64,000 nucleotides of DNA, taken from NCBI RefSeq assembly GCF_040219335.1, contig NZ_JAVJSQ010000004.1, positions 558,001 through 622,000 of the forward strand, in the 5' to 3' direction. This document shows, one piece after another, positions 27,124 through 36,291 of the stretch; positions within the stretch are counted from its first letter, which is position 1, and each line of letters starts with the position of its first letter. The position numbers were made by a program, and so were the translations under genes. The stretch comes from Gimesia sp. GTDB taxonomy: Bacteria; Planctomycetota; Planctomycetia; Planctomycetales; Planctomycetaceae. The notes beneath the pieces were generated by a model. The model saw only the letters and a program-made list of their open reading frames with translations. It was not told the DNA's origin and made no database searches.

Positions 27124-29034
27124 TCAGTCCTTCTTTTCGAATTCTGCATCGATTACATCTTCGTCTTCTGCCGCAGCGGAGCTCTCACCACCTTCAGGGG
27201 CAGCCCCTTCGCCACCAGCAGCTTCGCTGGCTTTATACATCTGCTCGGTAAAGGCGTGAGTTGCCTGCTGCAACTCTTCACAGGCGGAATTGATGGCTGC
27301 CACATCTTCTTTCTCGACAGCATCATTCACCTTCTTCACAGAAGCTTCGATGGCAGACTTCGAAGAATCATCGATCTTCTCAGCATGCTCTTTGAGCAGC
27401 TTCTCGACTTCGTAAACCAGACGAGTTCCATTGTTCTTGGCCTCGGCCAGTTCCTTCTTCTTCTTGTCTTCATCGGCGTGTGCTTCCGCCTGCTTTTTCA
27501 TATCTTCAATTTCGGTTTCCGACAGCCCGCTGGACTGCTCGATCCGAACTGAGGTCTCTTTTCCGGTCGCCACATCCTTAGCAGATACGTTCAAGATCCC
27601 GTTAACATCGATATCGAAGACCACTTTGATCTGCGGTACCCCACGCGGAGCCGGAGGAAGTTCTTCCAGATTAAACTGACCCAGCAACCGGTTATCGCTG
27701 GCCATCTGGCGCTCTCCCTGGAACACCCGAACGGTCACAGCAGTCTGGTTATCTGCAGCGGTCGAGAAGACCTGATCTTTAGTAACCGGAATCGTTGTGT
27801 TACGTTCGACGAGCTTGGTCATGACGCCCCCTTCGGTTTCGATACCGAGTGACAGCGGTGTCACGTCCAGCAGAACAACGTCTTGCACATCACCGGCAAT
27901 GATCCCCCCTTGAATCGCGGCTCCAATTGAAACCACTTCATCAGGATTCACACCCTTGTGAGGCTCTTTACCGAAAATCTTCTTAACAAATTCCTGAACC
28001 TTGGGAACACGTGTGGAACCACCAACCAGCACCACTTCATCGATGGCACTCGGATCCAGACCGGCATCTTTCAACGCCTGTTCGACTGGATTTCGGCACC
28101 GTTCGACCAGTGGATCGATCAGCTTTTCGAATTCCGCACGGGTAATCGCCATCTGCAGGTGTTTTGCACCACTACTGTCGGCTGTGATGAACGGCAGATT
28201 GATATCCGTCGTCTGAGAAGAAGACAGTTCTTTCTTCGCCTTTTCAGCCGCTTCACGCAGACGCTGTAATGCCATCGGATCGCTGCGGAGGTCGATTCCC
28301 TGATCTTTCTTAAACTGATCAGCAATGTAGTTAATCAGTTCTTCGTCGAAGTCGTCCCCCCCCAGATGACCATCGCCGTTGGTACTCAGGGTTTCGATCA
28401 CTTCGTCACCGACTTCCAGCACGGAAACGTCAAACGTACCACCGCCGAAGTCGAAGACGACGATCTTTTCATCATTCTTCTTTTCCAGACCATAAGCCAG
28501 AGCAGCTGCGGTTGGCTCGTTGATAATACGCGATACTTCCAGACCTGAAATCTGACCAGCGTCTTTGGTTGCCTGACGCTGTGCGTCGTTAAAGTAAGCA
28601 GGCACGGTCACGACAGCCTTGTTGACTTTGTGACCCAGGTAGCTTTCAGCAGCTTCCTTCAGTTTCCGCAGAATTGATGCGGAAATTTCGGGAGGCGTGA
28701 GAGTCTTGCTGCCCGCTTCAATTTTCACATAGTCTTCCGGACCACCAACGATCGTGTAAGGCACGATCTTTTCTTCGTTCTGAACTTCGTTGTGACGACG
28801 TCCCATAAACCGTTTCACAGAGTAAACGGTATTCTTGGGGTTGGTCACAGCCTGACGTTTGGCTGGTTCGCCGACCAGTGTCTCGCCTTTATCGGTGAAA
28901 GCAACAACACTGGGAGTAATCCGGTTCCCTTCGAGGTTCGGGATGACTTTGGCTTCCCCGCCCTCCATTACTGAAACCACTGAGTTGGTGGTTCCCAAAT
29001 CGATTCCGATGATTTTTTCACCTTGAGACGACAT
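27124..29034 (-). CDS. dnaK: Molecular chaperone DnaK (Hsp70)
   Basis: Hsp70 chaperone of 636 residues. The ATPase domain has [71 protein letters not shown] and [17 protein letters not shown]. The linker [18 protein letters not shown] leads to the substrate domain and a lid ending in an acidic tail ([14 protein letters not shown]). The minus strand carries GAGGGGAAA shortly before the ATG. grpE and dnaJ are not adjacent. Upstream there is a consensus sigma-54 promoter and no CIRCE operator, so this dnaK is probably under activator control. Confidence 0.98.
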   Translation of the reverse strand: MSSQGEKIIGIDLGTTNSVVSVMEGGEAKVIPNLEGNRITPSVVAFTDKGETLVGEPAKRQAVTNPKNTVYSVKRFMGRRHNEVQNEEKIVPYTIVGGPEDYVKIEAGSKTLTPPEISASILRKLKEAAESYLGHKVNKAVVTVPAYFNDAQRQATKDAGQISGLEVSRIINEPTAAALAYGLEKKNDEKIVVFDFGGGTFDVSVLEVGDEVIETLSTNGDGHLGGDDFDEELINYIADQFKKDQGIDLRSDPMALQRLREAAEKAKKELSSSQTTDINLPFITADSSGAKHLQMAITRAEFEKLIDPLVERCRNPVEQALKDAGLDPSAIDEVVLVGGSTRVPKVQEFVKKIFGKEPHKGVNPDEVVSIGAAIQGGIIAGDVQDVVLLDVTPLSLGIETEGGVMTKLVERNTTIPVTKDQVFSTAADNQTAVTVRVFQGERQMASDNRLLGQFNLEELPPAPRGVPQIKVVFDIDVNGILNVSAKDVATGKETSVRIEQSSGLSETEIEDMKKQAEAHADEDKKKKELAEAKNNGTRLVYEVEKLLKEHAEKIDDSSKSAIEASVKKVNDAVEKEDVAAINSACEELQQATHAFTEQMYKASEAAGGEGAAPEGGESSAAAEDEDVIDAEFEKKD

Positions 29035-29179
29035 TTTGAGTTTCCCCTCTTTCTATATCGAGATTGCAGATCGATGACTGATTCAAAGCCCCTCATAATG
29101 GCCGTAAATGAAACATCGATCAGGGCTTGTTTTCCATTTTGATTTAATTCAGCCCAATTACGGGACAGTTGACACTGTA

Positions 29180-29196
29180 TGCAAGGACCGTGCCAA
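29180..29196 (-). promoter_or_regulatory. Consensus sigma-54 promoter of dnaK
   Basis: On the minus strand the sequence is TTGGCACGGTCCTTGCA, a full match to the sigma-54 consensus TGGCACG-N4-TTGCW, with correct spacing between the -24 GG and the -12 GC. The predicted start is near 29169, giving a dnaK leader of about 135 nt. Confidence 0.85.
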
Positions 29197-29293
29197 CAGA
29201 TCCCCGACAGAGAGCGTTTAACGTAAGACATTTATATGAATAATCTTACAGACTTTCACACTCACTGAAATTCTAGCAGACAGGCAGCAACAC

Positions 29294-29351
29294 TGCCATA
29301 TTGACACCACCCCCAAGTCAAGCCCGCCACAGCCAAAATGACATTTTGGCA
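29294..29351. promoter_or_regulatory. Candidate enhancer sites upstream of the dnaK sigma-54 promoter
   Basis: TGCCA-TAT-TGACA lies at 29294-29306. At 29332-29350 is a perfect 19-bp palindrome GCCAAAATGACATTTTGGC, readable as GCCA-AAA-TGACA-TTT-TGGCA, two copies of the same unit sharing TGACA. The sites lie about 105 and 150 bp upstream of the promoter, the usual range for sigma-54 activator sites. Their role is inference. Confidence 0.65.
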
Positions 29352-29722
29352 GTCTCTGATGCCGGACCGCTGAAATAAGGGCTAAACAGTTCACACGCAA
29401 GGCCCAACCGCTTGACAGTCCCCAGATACGGCGGTACAAACTAGAACAATTGAAGACTACTCTGTCCTCTGCTCAAGCAAGGGACAAAACGTCCTTCACG
29501 TGTGCCTGCCTCGATCTATCTAACTGATTATTTTACAGATCCTTAGATAGTCTTTTCAAGGAAGGCACTCGGGAGAAACCCCGAGTTAAGAAATTCTTAA
29601 GGGATTGAAATTCCATAGTGAAACTGGCAGTGAGCATCGACCACACATCCAGGAAGGCTGTGATCTGGCTGCGGTTCATTTTCTGAGAGACAGAAACGAG
29701 ACTCACATCCTGAAAGATTCCG

Positions 29723-30886
29723 ATGGCCAAGAAAAAAGCGGTGAAAAAGCGAGCTTCCGTGACTAAACCGAAGTCAGCTCCCCAGAAAAAAGTTGTTCGC
29801 AAGACCAGCAAAAGCAGCCCCGCATCGATCCAGTCTGAGTTAAAAAAGATTGATCGCGAAATCATCAAGCTGGTAAACAAACGCTGCTCAATGACGGTCA
29901 AACAGATCAAGTCCGATCCGGAACCGCGCAAAGCCATGTTCGATCCCAAATCGGATGAAGAGCTTCGCGAGACCATCGAAAAACTCAACGCCCCCGGTCC
30001 CATGACCAATGCGTCCATCCGCGGAGTCTTCCGGCAGATCCTCAGTTCGGCCCGTCGACAGATACACCCACAACGCGTCGCCTATCTGGGCCCCGCTTAC
30101 AGCTATACACATCTGGCAGCCCTGGAACGATTCGGTGAAGAGGCCGACATGGTTCCTGTCAACACCATCGGATCCGTATTTGAAGAGGTCAACCGCGGGA
30201 ACACCGAATTCGGCGTTGTCCCCATTGAAAACAGCACCGACGGCCGCGTCGTTGACACCTTGGATATGTTCACCCGCCTCCCGTTGCGGATCTGCGGTGA
30301 AGTCCTGATTGCAGTGCATCACAATCTGCTGGCCCGCTGCGAACGCAGTGAAATCACGGAAATCTACAGCAAGCCTCAGGCCCTCTCGCAGTGCCGTGAA
30401 TGGCTCTCCCGAAACATGCCACAGGCTCACCTTCACGAAGTGACCAGCACCTCGACCGCAGCCCAGTTGGCTGCCACCAAACCCGGTGCCGCAGCCGTCG
30501 CCAGCCACCAGGCATCGGTTGAATACGATCTGCAGATCATCGTGGAAGGGATCGAGGATAACGCCAACAATGTGACCCGTTTCGCAGTGATTGGCGAAGA
30601 GGTCTGCGAACCAACGGGTAAAGATCGCACTGCAATTCTGGTCCAGATTGCCCACAAAGCTGGCTCTCTGGCTGACACCCTGCAGATCTTCAAGAAAAAC
30701 AAAATCAATCTGACCTGGATCGAATCATTCCCCCTGCGTGGTGAAGAGCCAGGATACCTGTTCTTTATTGACTTTGAAGGGCACGTAGAAGAGCCCCATA
30801 TCAAGCGTACGCTGAATGATTTGTCTAAGAAGGTCGTACGACTCGAAACCATGGGCTCCTACCCCAGAAGTGGCATTCTGGAGTAA
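29723..30886 (+). CDS. pheA: Bifunctional chorismate mutase / prephenate dehydratase PheA
   Basis: The P-protein turns chorismate into prephenate and then phenylpyruvate for phenylalanine synthesis. After a very basic tail of about 30 residues ([10 protein letters not shown]) come an AroQ-type mutase domain (about 34-113; [16 protein letters not shown]), a dehydratase domain (about 118-295; [53 protein letters not shown] with the catalytic Thr-Arg-Phe) and a C-terminal ACT domain (about 306-385; [27 protein letters not shown]) that binds Phe. The Lys-rich N-terminal extension is unusual. Only the usual feedback control by Phe is visible; I found no attenuator upstream. Confidence 0.95.
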   Translation: MAKKKAVKKRASVTKPKSAPQKKVVRKTSKSSPASIQSELKKIDREIIKLVNKRCSMTVKQIKSDPEPRKAMFDPKSDEELRETIEKLNAPGPMTNASIRGVFRQILSSARRQIHPQRVAYLGPAYSYTHLAALERFGEEADMVPVNTIGSVFEEVNRGNTEFGVVPIENSTDGRVVDTLDMFTRLPLRICGEVLIAVHHNLLARCERSEITEIYSKPQALSQCREWLSRNMPQAHLHEVTSTSTAAQLAATKPGAAAVASHQASVEYDLQIIVEGIEDNANNVTRFAVIGEEVCEPTGKDRTAILVQIAHKAGSLADTLQIFKKNKINLTWIESFPLRGEEPGYLFFIDFEGHVEEPHIKRTLNDLSKKVVRLETMGSYPRSGILE

Positions 30887-31170
30887 ATCACACCCCGGAA
30901 TGAGTGATTGAGCCTCAGCGGCGCCCGTTTACCAGCATTATTCTGTCAAAAGAGGCTGCATTTCAGGATTTTGCGCGAGATTCCTTGAATCAGTCGCCCG
31001 GACTCAATACCTTATCCAGCACACCGAGGAAGCTGGTATTGTTCGAATTCCAGCTTTCATTTGCATTCGACTGATTTCTCGCTCCGATCTACCCGCAAAA
31101 CCCGTCTGACGGGTTCCGATTCTGAGTCGAGCCTCAACCCACTATTTTTAGATAATATACAGGATCTATC

Positions 31171-31944
31171 ATGCGTCGTTATCTCGTTGCCGGTAACTGG
31201 AAAATGAACACCACCAGAGAATCGGGTACTCAGCTGGCTCAGGCACTGGTCGCAGAAGTTCCTGCTGAAAATCCAGGGGTTGAAGTACTGGTCTGCCCCC
31301 CCTTCCCTTACCTGACTTCGATCGGCGATGTTGTTAACGGCTCGGGTGTCGGTTTTGGGGCCCAGAACTGCTACCACGAAGCTCCCGGCGCTTTTACGGG
31401 TGAAACAGCAACCGAGATGCTGACAGACATCGGCTGTCGCTCCGTGATTCTGGGACACAGCGAACGCCGCCACATTCTCAAAGAAACCGACGCGGACATT
31501 AACCTCAAGGTGAAAAAAGCCCTGGCCTCCGGTCTGCAGGTGATTCTGTGCGTTGGTGAACTGCAGAGTGAGCGGGAAGCCGATCAGACAGAAGCAGTCC
31601 TCGATACGCAGATGACCGGTGGACTCGACGGAGTCGATGCTTCAGCTTTCGATCAGATCGTAATCGCCTACGAACCGGTCTGGGCGATTGGAACCGGCCT
31701 GACCGCCACTCCCGACCAGGCAGAAGCAGCACATCAGTACCTGCGTAACTGGCTGAAGGACAAGTATTCTGCTGAAATCGCAGATGCGACACGCATTCTG
31801 TATGGCGGCAGCGTCAAACCGGACAACGCCCAGGAACTGCTCTCGCAGGAAAACGTCGATGGAGCCCTGGTGGGGGGAGCCAGCCTCAAACCAGAGCTGT
31901 TCATTCCCATCATTCAGGCTGCCTCAGGACTGGCCACCAGCTGA
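31171..31944 (+). CDS. tpiA: Triosephosphate isomerase TpiA
   Basis: TpiA interconverts dihydroxyacetone phosphate and glyceraldehyde 3-phosphate. Family marks are VAGNWKMN at residues 6-13 (catalytic Lys), [10 protein letters not shown] with the catalytic His, and [15 protein letters not shown] with the catalytic Glu, then [12 protein letters not shown] and GALVGGASL for phosphate binding. Length, 257 residues, is normal. The gene is followed by secG, yicC, gmk and rpoZ on the same strand; tpiA-secG adjacency is common in bacteria. Confidence 0.97.
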   Translation: MRRYLVAGNWKMNTTRESGTQLAQALVAEVPAENPGVEVLVCPPFPYLTSIGDVVNGSGVGFGAQNCYHEAPGAFTGETATEMLTDIGCRSVILGHSERRHILKETDADINLKVKKALASGLQVILCVGELQSEREADQTEAVLDTQMTGGLDGVDASAFDQIVIAYEPVWAIGTGLTATPDQAEAAHQYLRNWLKDKYSAEIADATRILYGGSVKPDNAQELLSQENVDGALVGGASLKPELFIPIIQAASGLATS

Positions 31945-31993
31945 AAACAGGCCACTTTATTCGAAATCGCTGCAGCTCAAGCTATAGATACGA

Positions 31994-32023
31994 TTTACAG
32001 ATCGTATTCGATTACTGTATGAT
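31994..32023 (+). promoter_or_regulatory. Candidate secG promoter with a palindrome over its -35 element
   Basis: TTTACA (31994-31999) and TATGAT (32018-32023) are 18 nt apart, predicting a start near 32030. ATACGAT (31988-31994) and ATCGTAT (32001-32007) form a 7-bp inverted repeat around the -35 element, a possible operator. Confidence 0.45.
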
Positions 32024-32098
32024 TCAGCCAATCTGTCTGAGCGACAGCCGGTCTGTATAAATACGTTCACAGGACATTATTACCCCTAGGATGAAACA

Positions 32099-32692
32099 AT
32101 GATTCTTGCTTCTTTTCTGGATGCCATCACGGATCCTGCAACCCTCTTGATGACACTGCTGATGTTCTTCGGAGTCATGCTGATCATCATCATCCTGCTG
32201 CAGAAGGGTCGCGGCGGTGGACTGGCGGGAGCCTTTGGTGGCGCAGGCGGACAGAGCGCCCTGGGTACCAAAGCCGGCGATGTCTTCACCAAAATCACCA
32301 TTGTGATGGCAGTCATCTGGGTAATTCTTTCCGGTGTTTCAGGGATTGTCACCCGCGCCAGCTCCAACAGCAAATACAAAGGTGGCGCTGCTGTGACTCC
32401 GGAAGATCCGGAAATGGTCAATAACGACAAGACCGAAAAAGACGCAGAAGCCGCTACCGCTGAGGAAGATGCTAAGTCGGAATTCAATACCAATATTCCG
32501 GAAGCACCCGCCAAACCAGATGCGGAACCGAAGCCTGCTGCTGATAAAGCTGCCAAGCCCACAGAGGAAGCAACCAAGTCAGAACCCAAAACGGATTCAG
32601 CCAAGCCTGCTGAAACCAAACCGGCTCCCGAGAAGAAACCAGAAACACCTGCTGAAACAGGAAAGCCTGCCACAGAGCCTAAGTCGGAATAG
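32099..32692 (+). CDS. secG: Preprotein translocase subunit SecG with long C-terminal tail
   Basis: SecG is the small membrane subunit of SecYEG that assists SecA. The core (residues about 1-85) has two membrane helices around the cytoplasmic loop [25 protein letters not shown], the family signature. The protein is 197 residues, against 70-120 usually; the extra 110 residues are a low-complexity tail rich in E, K, P, A and T ([19 protein letters not shown]), probably disordered. With SecA elsewhere in this window also enlarged, the translocase of this organism departs from textbook form in two subunits. Confidence 0.93.
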   Translation: MILASFLDAITDPATLLMTLLMFFGVMLIIIILLQKGRGGGLAGAFGGAGGQSALGTKAGDVFTKITIVMAVIWVILSGVSGIVTRASSNSKYKGGAAVTPEDPEMVNNDKTEKDAEAATAEEDAKSEFNTNIPEAPAKPDAEPKPAADKAAKPTEEATKSEPKTDSAKPAETKPAPEKKPETPAETGKPATEPKSE

Positions 32693-32759
32693 TTCTTCAG
32701 AGATCTGAGACTATTTCCTGTAACCTCTTCGATTCCTGTATATCAGAAAAGAGTGTGTT

Positions 32760-33644
32760 GTGCTGCTGGGCATGACTGGTTTTGGAAGTTCGACCGCCGA
32801 AAATGACCGCCTGTCGGTCCAGGCTGAAATACGAACTGTCAATAATCGATACCTGAAAATTTCGACCCGCTACCCCGACTTCTATGCCAAGCTGGGCAGC
32901 CAGATTGAAAAACTGTTACGCAGTGCCATTACGCGAGGCACTGTGAATCTGACGCTGCGAATCGATCACCTGAACCGTAAAAGCGTCTATCTGCTCGACG
33001 ATCAGGTAGTCCAGCAGTACTGGGAGCAGCTCAAAAAGCTGACAGAGGAATGCCATCTTCCCCTGCCGGACAGTCTCGACAGACTGCTCACTCTGCCTGG
33101 CGCCGTAATCGATAATGATTCACGTACACACACTCCCGAATCGGACTGGCCCCTGATCGAAGAGGCCATCAAGGGGGCTCTTATCGAACTGACCGAGTTT
33201 CGTCAGAAAGAAGGTGAATCTGCCCAGGCAGACCTGCAGTCCAGCAACAAGACGATCGGCGAACAACTGGAAACGGTCAAACAGAAAGCGCCTCAGGTCG
33301 TCACCAGCTATCGCGACCGCCTGCATCAGCGATTGACCGATTTACTCAAAGATCAGGAAGTCGAACTGGATCCGGACAGCATGATCCGAGAAGTGAGCCT
33401 GTTTGCCGACCGCTGTGATATCAACGAAGAGATCAGCCGACTCACCTGCCACCTGGAGCAGTTTGACACCATTCTGAACAGTGAGACCTCGCAAGGGAAA
33501 AAACTCGAGTTTCTGGTTCAGGAAATGTTTCGCGAAATCAATACGATCGGCTCAAAAGCCAATGATGTGGAAATTTCACACGCTGTGATCGAGATGAAAC
33601 TGGCCGTTGAAAAAATCAGAGAAAACGTCCAGAACGTAGAATAA
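32760..33644 (+). CDS. YicC-family endoribonuclease
   Basis: YicC proteins are endoribonucleases implicated in small-RNA turnover in E. coli. The 294-residue protein has the N-terminal signature MTGFGSSTAENDRLSVQAEIRTVNNRYLKISTRYPDF and the C-terminal domain ending GKKLEFLVQEMFREINTIGSKANDVEISHAVIEMK, both strongly conserved. The start is GTG 32760, giving the usual four or five residues before MTGFG. It lies directly upstream of gmk, the common gene order. Confidence 0.92.
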   Translation: MLLGMTGFGSSTAENDRLSVQAEIRTVNNRYLKISTRYPDFYAKLGSQIEKLLRSAITRGTVNLTLRIDHLNRKSVYLLDDQVVQQYWEQLKKLTEECHLPLPDSLDRLLTLPGAVIDNDSRTHTPESDWPLIEEAIKGALIELTEFRQKEGESAQADLQSSNKTIGEQLETVKQKAPQVVTSYRDRLHQRLTDLLKDQEVELDPDSMIREVSLFADRCDINEEISRLTCHLEQFDTILNSETSQGKKLEFLVQEMFREINTIGSKANDVEISHAVIEMKLAVEKIRENVQNVE

Positions 33645-33711
33645 AACCGGTATACTATTCTTCAGACCTGAAACCTTCAGACCAATCTCCTGAATCCCGG
33701 AGCCAGCAGAC

Positions 33712-34326
33712 GTGTCCGCATCCCCTGACAATCTTCATCCAGATACACCGATCGTGGTCCTTTCCGGCCCTACTGCCAGTGGAAAAACCACGATCGTGAA
33801 CCGGTTGATGCAGGAGTCTCCGGTCAAACTGATCAAGGCGATCTCCGCCACCACCCGCCCCCGCCGCAAAGGGGAAGTGGATGGTGAAGACTACTACTTC
33901 GTGACTCAGGAAGAGTTCGAAGAACGTCAGAAAAATGACGAATTCCTCGAATGTGAGCAGGTACATGGGTTGGGATACTGGTACGGAACGTTAAAATCAG
34001 AGGTAGCTCGCGCCGAACAGGAAGGGGGCTGGCCTTTTCTGGAAATCGATGTTCAGGGCACACTGAAGCTCAAAGAGCAGTTTCCGCAGACGATCACACT
34101 CTTTGTCAGAACCTCCTCCGATGAAGAATACGAAAAACGCATCCGGAGTCGAGGCACCGAGTCGGAAGAAGTCATCGAAAAACGGCTGGAGACCATCCGC
34201 AAGGAACTGGAACTGGCCGAACACTATAATCATGTCATTATTAATGACGAACTGGATCGAGCCATTGCTGAAATCGGCACCATCCTGAAACAACGGGAGC
34301 AAGAACTTAATGCTGGAAGAATTTAA
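33712..34326 (+). CDS. gmk: Guanylate kinase Gmk
   Basis: Gmk phosphorylates GMP to GDP. The P-loop is [13 protein letters not shown] (slightly off the usual GPSGAGK form), followed by the GMP site [25 protein letters not shown] and [16 protein letters not shown]. The GTG 33712 start gives 204 residues, near the family norm. rpoZ overlaps its end by 17 bp, then coaC and coaB follow closely: gmk-rpoZ-coaBC is a widely conserved order linked to nucleotide and (p)ppGpp biology. Confidence 0.96.
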   Translation: MSASPDNLHPDTPIVVLSGPTASGKTTIVNRLMQESPVKLIKAISATTRPRRKGEVDGEDYYFVTQEEFEERQKNDEFLECEQVHGLGYWYGTLKSEVARAEQEGGWPFLEIDVQGTLKLKEQFPQTITLFVRTSSDEEYEKRIRSRGTESEEVIEKRLETIRKELELAEHYNHVIINDELDRAIAEIGTILKQREQELNAGRI

Positions 34327-34588
34327 AGAAGAAGAAATCGTCAACAAAGTCGGCGGTCGTTTCAAACTGTCTTCATTGATTCAAAAACGGATTGTGGCCC
34401 TCAATCGGGGTGCACGTCCCCTTGTGGAAATGCAGACCAAAAACCACATGGAAATCGTGGTTAAGGAAATCATGGAAGACAAAATCTACCTCGACCAGTC
34501 AGGCGAAGTCGCGATCAACGATGATGGCAGCCCACTCGAAGAAATCGAGTTCGACGACGCCGGCCCGACCCTTGAAGATCTGGTCTAA
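34310..34588 (+). CDS. rpoZ: RNA polymerase omega subunit
   Basis: A 92-residue omega subunit, which helps assemble RNA polymerase on the beta-prime subunit. The core [28 protein letters not shown] matches the conserved helix pair of omega. An acidic C-terminus follows ([19 protein letters not shown]). It starts inside gmk (17-bp overlap), so its translation is probably coupled, and sits in the usual gmk-rpoZ-coaBC order. Confidence 0.9.
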   Translation: MLEEFKEEEIVNKVGGRFKLSSLIQKRIVALNRGARPLVEMQTKNHMEIVVKEIMEDKIYLDQSGEVAINDDGSPLEEIEFDDAGPTLEDLV

Positions 34589-34625
34589 TTCTTAGACCGG
34601 AACGATTCCTGACAGGATTCTAATC

Positions 34626-35165
34626 ATGCAGGGGCGGGAAATTCTTATTGGTGTCTCGGGAGGGATCGCCGCTTACAAAACGGCAGATCTCACCAGTAAA
34701 CTGGTCCAGAAAGGGGCCGCAGTCAGTGTTGTCATGACACAGGCGGCCCAGAAGTTTATCGGTCCCACCACGTTTGAAGCCCTTACAGGACGCCCTGTTT
34801 ACCAGGGGAGTTTTACACCCCAGGAGCATTTCCAGGGCGAGCACATTGGTCTGGCGCGGCGAGCCGAACTGTTTGTGATCGCCCCGGCGACTGCCAACGT
34901 GATTGCACAAATTGCGCATGGCTTCGCCGATGATCTGCTCTCCACCCTGACCCTCACCTGCACTGCCCCCATTCTGCTGGCCCCCGCGATGAATGCCGAT
35001 ATGTGGGCCAAGCCTTCCGTGCAACGGAATTTAGCCCAGATTCGAGAAGATGGAATCCAGATTGTTGAACCGGGTGAAGGCTGGTTGAGCTGTGGTATCG
35101 TCGGCAAAGGACGCATGGCTGAGCCCGCGGATATCTTAAAACAGATTGAGGAATTACTCGGCTGA
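34626..35165 (+). CDS. coaC: Phosphopantothenoylcysteine decarboxylase (CoaC, separate)
   Basis: CoaC decarboxylates 4'-phosphopantothenoylcysteine to 4'-phosphopantetheine using FMN. This 179-residue flavoprotein starts [24 protein letters not shown], with [20 protein letters not shown] holding the catalytic His, [12 protein letters not shown] with the substrate-binding PAMN, and [15 protein letters not shown] with the reactive Cys. In most bacteria CoaC is fused to CoaB; here coaB is a separate gene 49 bp downstream. It follows rpoZ by 37 bp. Confidence 0.93.
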   Translation: MQGREILIGVSGGIAAYKTADLTSKLVQKGAAVSVVMTQAAQKFIGPTTFEALTGRPVYQGSFTPQEHFQGEHIGLARRAELFVIAPATANVIAQIAHGFADDLLSTLTLTCTAPILLAPAMNADMWAKPSVQRNLAQIREDGIQIVEPGEGWLSCGIVGKGRMAEPADILKQIEELLG

Positions 35166-35214
35166 GTTTTGTCAGCCAGGCCTGGCTGCAGCTCCCTGAA
35201 CACGAACCATCTCC

Positions 35215-35841
35215 ATGCGAATTCTCATCACAGCAGGTCCTACTCGCGAATATCTGGACGATGTCCGCTATCTTTCGAATGCCAGCAGCGGACAGATGGG
35301 ATACGAACTCGCCCGGGCTGCTCTGGAGGCAGGTCATGAAGTTGCCCTGGTTTCGGGACCAGTCACCATCCCCGCACCGGAAGGCTGTGAGTTGTATCAG
35401 GTCGAGACAACCGATGAGATGTACTCCCAATGCGAACAACTCTTCAAAGACTGTGATGGCGTGATCGGCACTGCCGCGGTCTGCGACTATCGTATCAAAA
35501 CCCGCAAACCCGGAAAAATCGCCAAAACCGGAGAAGCGATCACGCTGGAACTGGTGGAAACCATTGATGTTCTCGCTGAACTGGGAACCCAAAAAGGAGA
35601 TCGCTGGGTGATGGGCTTTGCCTTGGAATCACAGGACGCCCGATTCAATGCGGTCCGCAAACTTTACAGCAAGAAATGTGACGCAATCGTCCTGAACAGT
35701 GTGACCGCAATTGGCTCTGCTGACAACTATGTGGAAGTCATTGATCAAAGCCAGGAGACCGTCGCCACTTATTCCGGCCCCAAAGCGAGCGTGGCTCGCG
35801 AACTCATTGCCTGGATTCAGGCACACATCGCGCGAGGCTGA
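35215..35841 (+). CDS. coaB: Phosphopantothenate-cysteine ligase (CoaB, separate)
   Basis: CoaB joins 4'-phosphopantothenate and cysteine, in bacteria usually using CTP. The 208-residue protein opens with RILITAGPTREYLDDVRYLSNASSGQMGYELARAA, the nucleotide-binding and acyl-cytidylate Asn region, and continues with CDGVIGTAAVCDYRIKT and KLYSKKCDAIVLNSV. Its length equals the CoaB half of the usual CoaBC fusion, so the split is clean: both halves are complete. It ends the gmk-rpoZ-coaC-coaB run. Confidence 0.93.
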   Translation: MRILITAGPTREYLDDVRYLSNASSGQMGYELARAALEAGHEVALVSGPVTIPAPEGCELYQVETTDEMYSQCEQLFKDCDGVIGTAAVCDYRIKTRKPGKIAKTGEAITLELVETIDVLAELGTQKGDRWVMGFALESQDARFNAVRKLYSKKCDAIVLNSVTAIGSADNYVEVIDQSQETVATYSGPKASVARELIAWIQAHIARG

Positions 35842-36291
35842 TGCTCGCCTCCCTCTCCCCTTCTCAAACTCATAACCGGTAAAACTGTCACAACCGGTTC
35901 AGGGTGACTCCACCACATCCGCTGACTGCACTAACCCGAACAGGCTGCAGCACGGATGATGAAAAGAATCGACTCTTTGTTGACTTTTTCCGACACGCCC
36001 CTGGTTCGTGTGCTAGGTTTGAGTAGTTAAGGAAATCAACTAATAGCAGAATCCAATATTTGTGTTTGGTACGTCTCAGTGACCCCCTCATTGAGACATT
36101 AGTCGTGAAAATGTTCCCGTCTGTTGATGTTCTTGGGTTTAATCGCAGACGGGAATCATTTTTTCTTCTCCTGAATTCTCCCCACTACAAAAAGAAACGA
36201 CTGATAATTCTGGCGCTCACTTTGCGCGCCGTTGATTCCCTTTTGGAATACCCTACTGAAGTTTTCAACATAGAATTGCGGGTTGATCAGA
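35842..36291. other. Intergenic region upstream of ftsK
   Basis: 450 bp without a convincing gene. The middle part, about 35995-36166, contains successive hairpins and a T-run and is listed as a possible structured RNA. The rest shows nothing I can name. Confidence 0.5.
36014..36166 (+). ncRNA. Possible structured RNA with terminator-like end, upstream of ftsK
   Basis: Successive plus-strand hairpins: TAGTT/AACTA around 36024-36042; TCTCAGTGA (36074-36082) with TCATTGAGA (36088-36096) over a CCCCC loop, 9 bp with one G-U; and TTCCCGTCTG (36114-36123) with CAGACGGGAA (36146-36155), a perfect 10-bp stem, followed by TCATTTTTTCTT. TGTGCTAGGTT near 36010-36019 resembles an extended -10 element, but no good -35 element is placed for it. 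It could be a small RNA or the terminator of a leader; the 5' end given is a guess. Confidence 0.45.

Larger units (their letters stand above)
29035..29722. other. Regulatory region between dnaK and pheA
   Basis: 688 bp between divergent dnaK (minus) and pheA (plus). The sigma-54 promoter at 29180-29196 and upstream sites at 29294-29306 and 29331-29351 point to dnaK. No CIRCE operator is present. I found no clear promoter or leader peptide for pheA and no gene. Confidence 0.6.

Noticed and set aside
29035-29280. CIRCE operator upstream of dnaK
   Set aside because: I searched by eye for TTAGCACTC-N9-GAGTGCTAA and found no match. The sigma-54 site is the best supported element.
29457-29722. 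Phenylalanine attenuator upstream of pheA
   Set aside because: No short ORF with a run of Phe codons and no terminator was found, in contrast to cimA.
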